NCBI GenBank assembly: GCA_018894105.1
Contig: CM032120.1
Span: 32,200,710-32,264,709, forward strand
Origin: Jacaranda mimosifolia
Lineage: Eukaryota > Streptophyta > Magnoliopsida > Lamiales > Bignoniaceae
Direction: 5' to 3'
Length of the DNA stretch: 64,000 nucleotides
The position numbers and the translations under genes were made by a program. Each line of letters opens with the position of its first letter. Position 1 is the first letter of the stretch. Positions 34,205 through 43,707 of the stretch are shown in pieces. Below the pieces are notes generated by a model. That model saw only the letters and a list, made by a program, of their open reading frames with translations, did not search any database and was not told where the DNA came from.

Positions 34205-36782
34205 ACATTAATTAGAATGAAAAATACACCAGTGCAGGAGCATCAGCTCGACTCGGCGCCTTCATCGTGCTCCCCTCGACCACTCTTCTTAATAGCTTGT
34301 TTGAGCTCATCGCTCGATGGAATCGAAATAGGAACCACCACAAGATCATTCGTCCTCAGCTCGGGCATCACGATGGTAATAGGAACAGCGACCATCGCCT
34401 GCTGAGAGGGTCCAGCCTTGTCAGTCAGAAAGCTTCCATCCAATGGAGGTAGGTGCAAGGCAGCGTCGACCATGCCATCTCGAACTTCGAAGGCAAACTC
34501 ACCAGCAAAGGCAAATTCCTTGGTGATCTCATCCAGCTTCTTGGCCACCTCGACCGCCCTCTTCTGTGCCTCGATCAAGGGCGCGGCAGACAGAGCCTCT
34601 GCCACTCCCTCGACCATAGGAGCCTCTGTACCTCCCTCCTCAGCGACACCCTCTTTGTCCTCAGGGTAAGGCCGCAACTACTCGTCAAGGAGATGGCTGA
34701 GGCATTCCCTATCCTTGGGTCAAAAATAATAGCCCAGAAATTGCAACTGCTTAAAGGCCTTCTCAAACATGCTCCGAGTGTCATCCAAAGAGAACATAAT
34801 GCTCGGGTCCTAGAACGCCGAGCAGACATAAATTGTTACACTGCATCTTACCGCATTAGCGGTAGCTTTCTGTAAAATTCAGCTCGTGCTTCATCAAACG
34901 CCACCCTCCGACTAACTGACCGACCAGACTTATAGCTGAGTTGCGCATCCACTCTAACCTGCTTGAGTAGCTCATTCATTCTGATCCTTTCCTCAATGGA
35001 GGAAACCAGCTGAGCATCTTTCAGTCGGAGCTGGTTGTTAAGCTTCTCGATCATCAGCCTGTTCCTCGACCCTAGTCTGGGAAGACTCGAGCTAAGCCTT
35101 TAATGTCCCCATATCTCCACCCTCCTACAAGTGCTCACGATTAGCAAGGGCCAAATCCGACCTCCTGTAGAAATGGTATCCCAACTAGCCCACCTGAAAG
35201 ACAGCATTACCGATGAGAAAATAGTATTCGACCGGAGAATAAAACTCGACAATACAACATCGTCAACCAGAGCCTTACCATATTTGAGTGATAAGCCAGA
35301 GCCCTGAGCGCGGTATCCTGGCTCAACCCCATCAACTTTTTCTGGTCGGAAGCGAACAACCTGGCTATCATCACCTTCAGCGGAGCAGCTACGATCGACC
35401 CCTATGCCTCAATTGATAAAGACTTGTGAACATCCATGCTCAACTTCGTACCAAACCTCAGTGATGGTAGTCGGGGTAGGTGGAACATTAAGTCATCCCC
35501 GCACTGTCCGAACAGGTCATAGCCAGAGGGTTGCCCAACCTAGTGGCCTTCCCCTTAACCTTATCAGTGGCTATCCTCTTCGGAGCAAGTCCCATATGCT
35601 CGACCATAGCTTTTTTCCCCTGACCCGCGAGACTGCTCCCTATAGTCGCCACGGGCCGAACAGGTGATGGACTAGGTGATGGAGAGGGTGTCATCGCCTC
35701 AAGCTAAGGTGCCTCGACCACAGATGCCCCTCAACGAGCCGCTGTTGCTAAATGGCATTGTTGGTTCCTTTCGACCCTCGCCGAAGCCTCGGTTCTCGCT
35801 CGGTTCATGATTTCTTCTCAATCTACCAAGCAATATAACAGCAAAAGGTTAAAATAAAATAGAAAAATAGAAAAGTAACGAATCATCAACAGCACAATCT
35901 ACCTGGTCGATCGTCCGTTGGCAAGCCCAGATGGGCTGGCGATAACCCAGCTAACACCAAATTTCTTTCCTTAATAAATATCGAGGCTTCCACCTGACCA
36001 AACTCGACCAGATCCCAAACAAAGGTATTGGGCCAGGTTGGAGTTAGGTTACCTACTATCTCAAGATGTCCCATCCACCAGTCCCTCGGGATATTGAAAC
36101 CCCCAGCAATTCAAACGTACAAATAACATTTTTTCTACTCTTGTCTGTAAGAAGAGGCCAGGGTCACAAAAAATTTACGACGAGGTCGAGCAGTGAGATA
36201 ATAGAAACCTGACTTGTCGGTGCTACCCGACTTACGGGACATCAGAAGGTGAAAAAGGTTGGAGAAGTTGTCAAAATTAGCAAGCTGGTTGAATATGTGC
36301 ATTAAGACGATAAATCTGTAAATGGTTGAAAAATAGTTTGGCAACAGTTGGGTTATACACACTTGTAAGCCCCTGAGCAGGTCGACTACAGGACCACCTA
36401 AAGGGAACCTAAGACCACACTTAAAGGCATCATCAAACACAGTTATATAGCCAGTAGAGGGTCGATGCATCTGACTAGAAGACCCAGGTGTTAGAAGCTC
36501 ATACTCAGCAGAAACATGATATAACTGCCTAATGGGCCTCAGATCAGCAGGGGTGATCGTAGACACTATTTCACTATAATAGTCAGGGGTAAATAATCAA
36601 CCACGTGACAGAGGAATTTGACTTGGCCCAGCTCCATCACCCCTACGATCGCTGCTCGAACTACTGGAACTTGAGCTGTCACTCGACGAGCTGCTCGACT
36701 CCTCTGATGAACCCCCAGGCCTATCAGAGTGAGTAGCCTCGCTGTCTCCCTCATGACTACCCTCAGAATCGGACAAATGCAA
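34205..36782 (-). pseudogene. Antisense additional ORF (putative gypsy-type transposon protein), element 2
   Basis: This gene runs against gag-pol between the tandem array and the 3' LTR. N-terminal part (from 36782): MHLSDSEGSHEG and a long Ser/Asp run (36597-36782). Next, from 36566, is a domain including VSAEYELLTPG, YITVFDDAFKCGLRFPLGGP, VDLLRGLQVCITQLLPNYFS and ARPRRKFFVTLA. It matches the conserved domain annotated in plants as putative gypsy-type transposon (Transposase_28). A segment from 36074 (GHLEIVGNLTPTWPNTF), a basic Pro/Ser linker (35694-35488), a coiled coil (MIEKLNNQLRLKDAQLVSSI from 35054) and an acidic Ala/Glu-rich tail (34677-34243) follow. Stops and perhaps introns separate the parts. 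Its function in the element is unknown. Confidence 0.75.
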
Positions 36783-37141
36783 TATGACTATAACAAAGGA
36801 ACAACGCTAAGGAAAGTAAAGGAAGAGACTTACTTTTTCTCGGTGAACAAGAAGCACAGTATGGTAGTAGCAAATACAGTTGACTTAAGGCTCGACCAGA
36901 CATAAAGGCAGTAAAATAAAAAATGAGTATTTTAATCGTGCTTATTTATAGGCGCACGAGTGTAGGAATCTAAACGGTTGTAATAATATTGTAACCGCTA
37001 TTCGGTGCCACCCGCGGCACGATGTAACCGCTTATTAAATGCGCAAAACCTGGGTCCATTTTCAAAAACCCTCGTCGATGGACCCGTGTAATCGCCTAAC
37101 AGACTACTCCTCATTCCTTCTTGTTGATCCTCTTGTTTAGC

Positions 37142-37162
37142 ATTCGGAAGTGGGGGGACTCA
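37142..37162 (+). other. Polypurine tract of gypsy element 2
   Basis: GGAAGTGGGGGGACTCA lies directly before the 3' LTR start TGATATGGG at 37163. This is the usual primer site for plus-strand synthesis. Elements 1 and 3 have nearly the same sequence at the same place (AGAAGTGGGGGAATTAA and AAAGTTGGGGGAAGTAA). Confidence 0.8.
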
Positions 37163-37919
37163 TGATATGGGATAGCCCAATGGGCTCGACCTAGAAACCG
37201 CAGGCCCAATGATGTAGCGCTAGACCCATCTCATACCCCGGGCCTAATGGTGCTACCGATGTCAGGTGACCCAAATCGACCATCTAGATCGACGTCGTTA
37301 ACAAACAAAGCCATGGGTCGACCCCTCGACCGCGACGCTCGTGCACCTCTCACACCGCATGGTAACCCATCAAAAAGTCAACCTTGCCATCTACCACAAA
37401 GGTCGACTTGGTGCGGAATCAACTCTGCCGCATTAAATGCCCTGACAGGTAGCATGCCTCCACATTAATGACGCATGCCACCCCAGTACCACTCATGCTG
37501 CTGCACTAGGCAGGAGGCACATCTACTGTGTACTAACCTGCCCATGAAGCCTGGAAAGGCAGCCACTTGGAATAGTATAGGAATGAGAGATAACCTAATG
37601 CCCCTTATGCAAGGACAATGATCCTTTCTACATGTCAAGGGCATCTTAGACAAATCCTCACTAGGAGAAAGCTATAAGTATCCCTACTCCAGCCTCTCAA
37701 AAGATATGTTGTTCTATATCCAAAAGCCCTCACTCTGCTGCTCGCTACATCTGGTTGATTTTATACTAACTTAAGCGTCAGAGTGCCTTCCCTTGACTAG
37801 CCTGACGTTTGCTCGTGATTGCAGAACTCAGCCCAATTACCTTTACATATCAACCACCCAGGTCGAACACCTCCAAACTTATCATCTGATCCAGCTCAAA
37901 ATGGATTTCACCTTCATCA
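37163..37919 (+). repeat. 3' LTR of gypsy element 2
   Basis: This 757-bp LTR aligns from end to end with 27220-27982. It retains the canonical TGAT...ATCA ends and is followed by the target duplication GCCAC. The TATA region corresponds to GCTATAAGTATCCCTACTCC near 37669. Confidence 0.9.
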
Positions 37920-38551
37920 GCCACTAATATATTGTATTACAGTGACATTTTTCAACAATTATCACTGTATTACTCTTGTGTGTCATTACACTACTGAATG
38001 TCACTAAGCTAGTGTCACTAAATATTTTGTGATAGTTTTCTAAGTGACACCATAAATAAATATGAGTGACATTTTTTAAGAAAAATTAGTGGCACTAGTT
38101 AAATACCTTCAAATCATATTTTTATTGGCATTTTTAATCAAATATCACTATTTTATATGTCATCTAATAATCAAATGCTACTAAATATTTTATTATAGTG
38201 GCATTTTTTTTTACTATAACCATATTATTTTGTGTGTTATTACACTATAAATGCCACTAAGTTAATGTTACTAAACACCTCATGACATTTTTCTTCAGAT
38301 GACACTATAAATACATATTATGGCATTTTTCTAAAAAGAATCAGTGACACTAATTTAATATCTTTGAGATACATTTATCTTGGCATTTTCAATCAAATGT
38401 CACTATTTTGTTTGTCATTAATAATTAAATGCCTCTAAATATTAAATTATAGTGGCATTCTTTTACAACTATCACCATAATACTTTTTTGTGTTATTATA
38501 TTATAAAATGTCACCAAGTTAGTGCCACTAAATGCCAATTTTCTTGTAGTG

Positions 38552-40460
38552 CACATACCGTTCCCCACACCAATACTCATAGCAACATTACTCATCCTTT
38601 CTACCATATACTTCATCTTCAGACACTCCAACACCATCCATCATTCCACTTGGCACTTGGCCATCCCTTGCTACTCTACTCGATAATTCCACATTAGTAG
38701 CAGCAACATCTCCAGCAGTCTATTCTTTAGCCGGCCAGGCATTGAATGAGGGAGAATCGGAGTCCTCATCCCATAGTTTTGGTTGGATATATTTGCGTCA
38801 TAAATGACACCATGGGTGAGTTTGAATTGTTATTTAAATGTTATTTTATTATTATTTTAATAATTATATATCATGTTAAGAATTATTTTATGTAGGTATA
38901 TGCCCTCGAGTGATGCCCTCACTCAAAATACCAAGTTGTTGACGAGGGTGATCAAAAGCAAGGTACAAGAGCCCTATAGGACCTAGTCGGATATCCCCTG
39001 GGCCCTTTGAGACTTGAAGTTAACGGAGTGGAAGGTCTATAAATGCTATAAATATATTTACTTTTACGAATTAAGTATGTTTGTGTATTGTAATTACACT
39101 AACTGATTTCCTTTTATTTCACAAAGATATGTTACTCGGGACTCCCAGCACAAGGGTAATTTTCAAAGGTCCTTTGACACCAGAAGGATCACCAACTGAG
39201 CAATATTTATGGCCATGCTCGAAAGACGGGCAAAAGGACGAAGTAGATTGGAAAGGACACTTAGGTTGTCCTATACCGGCACTGGCTGTCCCAAGATCTT
39301 TAGAAGAAGTCCGCGCAGGCCAAAAAGAATCGAACTTCTAAGGCTGGTGGATACCTCCATGCTGGAGGGAGTATTTCCATCGGGACACATGTTGATCATT
39401 TAGTAAGTTTCCTAGCTTTTAGACTTTAGTAAACTTAGTCTATAATTTTATGTTACTTGCTCTTATATTTATAATCTTTGCATGATATAGTTGATGGGGA
39501 AGGGTTGGTGCCCTTTCTCTTTGTTATTCGTTCATATTTTAGTTGATGGGGATGGGTTGTTGCCCTTCCCAAATGATATTGTGTTGTCATTTCTTTAGTT
39601 GTTGATGAGCTTTTGTTCTTTTGGTAAAGATCGATTTAAGGGAGACTTTGCTGAATTTTTTTCTTATGATCATTGTAGTTTAGTATTATATACATAAACT
39701 ACACTTATGTCAATTCATTCTCTTGTTCTCTATGTAGGCCTAAGGATTGTAGAGACCCCCGACGATGGAGGAAATTTTTGCTCATACACATCGGAGACGG
39801 GCTGATAGGAGCTGGATGGACAAGAGAGCGGAGAGAGCTACTGTAAGCTTATTACATACGACATAAGATCGTTTTAATTACATATTATTAAATTTATATA
39901 TTTTTATCTTTATACCTTGTAGGAGACCTTCCAGCAAGCGTTGCAGTCTCAGTCTTAGTCTCAGCTAAAGGGCGTTAGGAGCAGTGCAAAGACCCAATAG
40001 TCTCATGTTGAGTTGTGGACTCAAACTGTGGGTGGCCCCAACAAGAAGGGGCGGGTTTATGGGTTGACTACCGGCAGTCGCTCTTCTACACCAGCATTCC
40101 TCAAGACGAGCCTCGTGCATCAGCTATAGCCCAGTTGGAGGTACGCTTGGAGACCTGTTTGCTGGCCGATGTCGATTATACGTGGAGCATGTTCTTGGAG
40201 CAATTGGGCATAATGCAAAATTTGATTGCTCAACTGATCATGTAGAGGGATGCTCTATCAAGCTCTGGTGGTCTGTCTCACCCCCACTTCCCGAACCTAC
40301 CACCAATACGTTTTACCGCATCAGGGGAGCATGACCAGCATCAGCATGGCACCAAGCAAGATGACTATTTCAACTTTAGTGATGATGTTGTGCTTGTGGC
40401 CACTAGATAAGACTTTTTTGGTTGACTTTGTAACTACAAATTATAACTTTTAAAACTTTT
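38552..40460 (+). pseudogene. CACTA ORF1, Ptta/En-Spm type plant transposase protein (decayed)
   Basis: The conserved C-terminal region of this protein family is clear. An exon starting near 39739 reads MEEIFAHTHRRRADRSWMDK and RAERAT, ends at a GTAAGC donor at 39843, and is followed after an 80-base intron by ETFQQALQSQSQSQ (acceptor ending 39922). Near 40004 comes HVELWTQTVGGPNKKGRVYG, the signature of the family (usual form ...W...VGG..KGRVYGLG). Upstream exons at 38552-38820 (Ser/His/Thr-rich), about 38897-39035 (KLLTRVIKSKVQEP-like) and 39128-39402 (MAMLERRAKGRSRLERTLRL) belong to the same gene. In-frame stops make it inactive. The family's role in CACTA transposition is as an accessory DNA-binding protein. 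Confidence 0.7.
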
Positions 40461-40844
40461 ATTTATAGAACTACATTTTGTTTTAAATTATTATTCTATT
40501 TATTTTTAATTTTTTATATTATAATTGTATATTATTTTATATTGAAGATGTATTATGGGGTTGTAGGTTAATTAAATAATTTTTTAAAAATATTTTTAAA
40601 AAATAATAATTTTTGATGGAATGTCGATAAACTTCCAATGTAAATGATTATAAATAAATAATAATTTTGATAATTATGCATCATAAATTCATCTAATTTC
40701 CATCAAAAAATGAAAAATAAATAAATAAATAAATATCAAAAAATTAATGGAACGGCGTCGGAAAATTTTTGTCGAAAAAATCATTGAAAACACGATGAAA
40801 ATTTGATGGTTTAGCAATGTCAAAATTCTGTCAGAAAGACAAAT

Positions 40845-41200
40845 CCTGAGGCGAGGTTGGAGAAAATTTTTGATGATGGCAAGAAAGCAGACGAAGTTGG
40901 ATTTTTACAATCAGGTAAGTTTGGAGATCTTGTGAAGCAACATCTTTTGGCGAGTACTAGGGATTTCATTTCGACCTCTACTTTTAATGAGTTACTCATT
41001 AATAGGATGGTTGAAAAGAATCTAAAAAGCTTGGGGATCAACTAGTTCATCTAAATGGTGTGGCCATAGGCTTTGATCTCACTCGTCGCAATCTTATTAA
41101 AACTAGTACTTGTGAGGAGCCCATGGAGGAAGATGGTAGTGAGGTGAATCCTTCAACTTTTAATCTAGAGTTAGCTAAATTAGCTCCCTACCCTTAAGGT
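40845..41200 (+). pseudogene. Unrecognised coding remnant beside the outer CACTA end
   Basis: An open stretch reads EKIFDDGKKADEVGFLQSGK, then DLVKQHLLASTRDFISTSTF and NELLINRMVEKNLK (40857-41042). A one-base frame change near 41030 continues with LGDQLVHLNGVAIGFDLTRR and EEPMEEDGSEVNPSTFNLEL, up to a TAA near 41198. Charged, helical, with an acidic tail. The tail style resembles C-termini of gypsy-associated additional ORFs, but the strand is opposite to the antisense ORF of element 1. I do not know the family. It could be a captured host fragment or part of another element. Confidence 0.4.
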
Positions 41201-41276
41201 CTTGAAGATCTCGAGCCCTTTACTTTATGCTTAATCTTTCCACGGCGCCTAGCATCTTTTGTCTAGCACCAAGGCT

Positions 41277-41400
41277 AAAACAACTACAAAAAAATTTGAC
41301 ATTTTCGAACAGAATTTTCCAATGGATTTTCAATTTCCAACGGATCTCCAATTGAATTTTTATTGTCTAAGAAACCATTGTAGCAAATTATTTTCCATTT
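41277..41400. repeat. Short CACTA-like terminal fragment
   Basis: CAACTACAAAAAAATTTGAC near 41281, followed by TTTTCCAATGGATTTTCAAT and AACGGATCTCCAAT motifs, resembles the left end of the outer CACTA at 23528 in the same orientation. It ends near CCATTGTAGC. It may be a deleted, MITE-like relative of the outer element or a relocated end. The boundary is not secure. Confidence 0.4.
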
Positions 41401-41949
41401 GATTCAAAAAAAAAAATTTGATCTTTCAACCTCTATATAAATTTCCATATTTTTCTTCTCAATGATTTCAACTTTATGCTTTCAAGAGTTAACCTTCAAG
41501 ATATGGGCCTTAGCAAAATGGTAATGCCTCTGGAACTCAGGATCTCGATGGCAAACCTCTGCATCTAATCATATGGCCTCATCATGAAAATACGTGGCAG
41601 TTAAAGCAAGATGATGTGTGAAGGCTAAGATCTACAAGAGCAACAAAACCCATTAATAAGATCAATTGGAAAACATAGAGTGAACAAGGTATAACTACAT
41701 CATACCACTTACCCTCATATAACCATGAGCAATGTGCTCTTCAATTATGCTAATATACAATCCCCATATCGAGATTTGATCTCGAGTCAATAGAAAATTT
41801 TCATACATGGTAAATGATGTCTATCTAGGATTGGTAAATGAAACATTAAACTCTGAAGTGAGATCCTAATTAGGGACTAGATGTGAGCTAGTGGGCTCCA
41901 CATGCTCATAGCGGCGACCTCGAGACCAAGTTGACCTTCTTAAATCTTC

Positions 41950-43214
41950 CAACTAAATCCGTCGCTTTGGTAAGCCCTTTAAAGCTACTAGTTCTTGAGA
42001 CTAAGTCATGGAAACATCTCTTATGGAATCTATTCACAGCATAAGACAAGGTGGGTAAGGATTCCTCGCCAAAGGTCCAATATACCCCAAATTAAGAAGC
42101 TCAATATTCTGCCTCTTAGTAGCTCGAACTCAGTTGGATTATTAGGGACATCGTCAGTAGTGGGTTCCTTATCAGACCAGTTCAGCGACCTTGGGAGAGA
42201 TGGATTAACGACTGCAATCATCATTGGAGAGACAAAAGTGACCAGCTCTACTAGCTAAGCCGCCTTATTTCGATTTTAAAAAAGCTTATTCAAGCATTGC
42301 TTCACCAAACTACTGAAGACCTAGAGCAACCATTTTCTCTTTCATCTTGTTCAAACATGAGCTATTCTGGATCACCATAGCTTAAACAAAATTTAAGCAT
42401 TAGAACATAACAAAAAATAGATATAGAATCAATAATATAAAGCTCACCTAGTGATTTGACAGCTCAAACCGGCCCAAGGGTTAGCTTAATGAACCTCAAG
42501 ACCTCTTCTTCAAGCAATTTTTTTTGCATTGAACCAGGTCACAAGCAACTGGTTCTCTACAAAACCATCATCCCAAGACGGCTCTAAAGAAATAGGATTT
42601 GGTTTTGAATTGACCTAACGATGCCTAATGCGCTAAGAGCGGTCTATGGGAGCTTCTAAAAAGAAATTTTTTTCTTTCTATTGGCCTAGGGAATTTGAAA
42701 GAAAATCTAGAGACCAACAATCCTTATGAATGGTTAAATAGTGAAAACTCTTGTCACTGCTCTTAGTTGATGTTGCCAAAGAGTATAATGACAAGAAATT
42801 CTCAAAGGAAGGCTCTACTCAAAAGTGAGTCCCTAAAATGACAAAGCAAATAATATAACTAATAGAATTTGGAGCAAGTTGAGACACACAAATACCTAAG
42901 TGCCTAAATATATTTTTAACTTGGTCATTCAACGGAAACCACAAACTCGCATCTAGAGTCGCAACGTAAAACTTACAATAGTAAGGGAGAGGCTTATACA
43001 TGCAATGATGACCTTGGGGAATTATTATTTTGTATTCACAAGGGATGAAATAACGAGATTGAATGTGAGCTACATCATCTATAATAATAGAAAAGTATTT
43101 ATTCAAATAAGGAAGTTTTAAGTTTTGAACAGATTTACTTTTGAGTGCTTGCGGTTCAAGGTCACGAGGTATAGAAGATCTTAAGGTCGAGGTTGTTCTT
43201 AGCTTGGTGCTCAT
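41950..43214 (-). pseudogene. Antisense additional ORF, element 1
   Basis: The open stretch 43214-42819 reads MSTKLRTTSTLRSSIPRDLE, then CEYKIIIPQGHHCMYKPLPY, KFYVATLDASLWFPLNDQVK and HLGICVSQLAPNSISYIICF. This is the same putative gypsy-type transposon domain as in element 2 (pattern: ...P.....GL.FPL...........L.PNS). Downstream pieces on the same strand, such as VPNNPTEFELLRGR near 42140, follow with stops. It lies opposite to gag-pol and just before the polypurine tract. Confidence 0.7.
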
Positions 43215-43707
43215 GGTCTAAGAATTTATTTGGTGATTATTAACTGACTATCATTACCTTAATTATGATTGACAAGATTTTGTGAAGCCATAGTAGAAAT
43301 ACGAAAATACAAAAGAGAAATGGGGAGAGCAAGAGGCACAAAAAATAGCACCTCAATGAACTTGAAAGTGGCAACGGCAAAGAAAAAGAAAACAAAGAGC
43401 ACCCGCTTATTTGCTACTGAAGAAATCAGTGGAAGAAAATAAACCTTTTTTTCTTCTTAAGAAAAGGCACAATAGTGATAATAGTAAGAAAAAAAAGGAG
43501 ATGGAGATATTTGGTCAGGACGACACTTAAAAAAGAAAAAGAGAATAGAATTAAATAAAAATTCCATGCGGTCTCCAAGGTTGTCCTTTTACCTCACTTT
43601 CGAAGGAATTTTAGACATTGCAAGGTACATTTTATGTAAGCAAAAATTAAATAAATAGTTTATATGCTTCTCCAATTTCAAGTTCTACTCCTTTAATTTG
43701 AACTTGA

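Larger units (their letters stand above)
27215..37924 (+). mobile_element. Ty3/gypsy Tat-type element 2 (27220-37919), 5-bp duplication GCCAC
   Basis: This is a structurally complete 10.7-kb LTR retrotransposon. LTRs are 27220-27982 and 37163-37919, both starting TGATATGGG; the right one ends TTCATCA. The perfect 5-bp target duplication GCCAC is at 27215-27219 and 37920-37924. Order: LTR, TTTGGCACCGTCTGTGGGAA primer-binding region, gag, protease, reverse transcriptase, RNase H, second RNase H, integrase, about 69-bp tandem array, antisense ORF, polypurine tract GGAAGTGGGGGGACTCA, LTR. Stops and frameshifts in every domain show it cannot move itself. Its GC content is higher than its surroundings, so it stands out as a compositional island. 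Confidence 0.92.
25903..38551. mobile_element. Inner CACTA element, split by gypsy element 2
   Basis: The right end, CAATTTTCTTGTAGTG at 38536-38551, is a textbook CACTA terminus (inverted CACTACAAGAAAATTG). The left end, CACAACAAAAACAAAATT at 25903, is a mutated partner, and both continue into GCACTAAAGACACTAAA / AGTGGCACTAA-type motifs. Own sequence totals about 1.95 kb and has no coding capacity, so it is non-autonomous. Most of it is a tandem array of units ending in a GTGGCATTTTT motif. It interrupts the ORF1 of the outer CACTA. The 3-bp flanks (ATC and CAC) do not match. Confidence 0.75.
26780..38551. repeat. ~250-bp tandem array of the inner CACTA (interrupted)
   Basis: Units begin after a TATAGTGGCATTTTT-like motif at about 26993, 37948, 38208 and 38458, with an older unit from about 26780. 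Each runs through ACTATCACTGTATTA, then TGCCACTAAAT, then ACACCATAAATA, then AAAAATTAGTGGCACT, then TTGGCATTTTTAATCAAATG. The spacing between 37948, 38208 and 38458 is 250-260 bases. The last unit is cut short by the right terminus. Gypsy element 2 (27220-37919) lies inside one unit. Confidence 0.75.
23528..40844 (+). mobile_element. Outer CACTA (En/Spm-type) element inside gypsy element 1
   Basis: The left end, CTCTACAAAAAAACACTGC at 23528, is a decayed CACTACAA-type CACTA terminus followed by sub-terminal GGATTTCGATGGATTTATGA-like motifs. The right end near 40844 shows the inverted counterparts (TTTTTGATGGAATGTCGATA near 40610, ATTCTGTCAGAAAGACAAAT at 40825) but has lost its last bases. Within it are pieces of a Ptta/En-Spm type ORF1. 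The TNP2-type transposase was not found. Own sequence is about 23,528-25,902 and 38,552-40,844; the rest is the nested inner CACTA. No 3-bp duplication could be confirmed because the right end is eroded. Confidence 0.7.

Noticed and set aside
34453..34875. 140-codon plus-strand open frame
   Set aside because: Antisense to the tail and coiled-coil part of the additional ORF of element 2, whose strand is supported by the homologous ORF in element 1.
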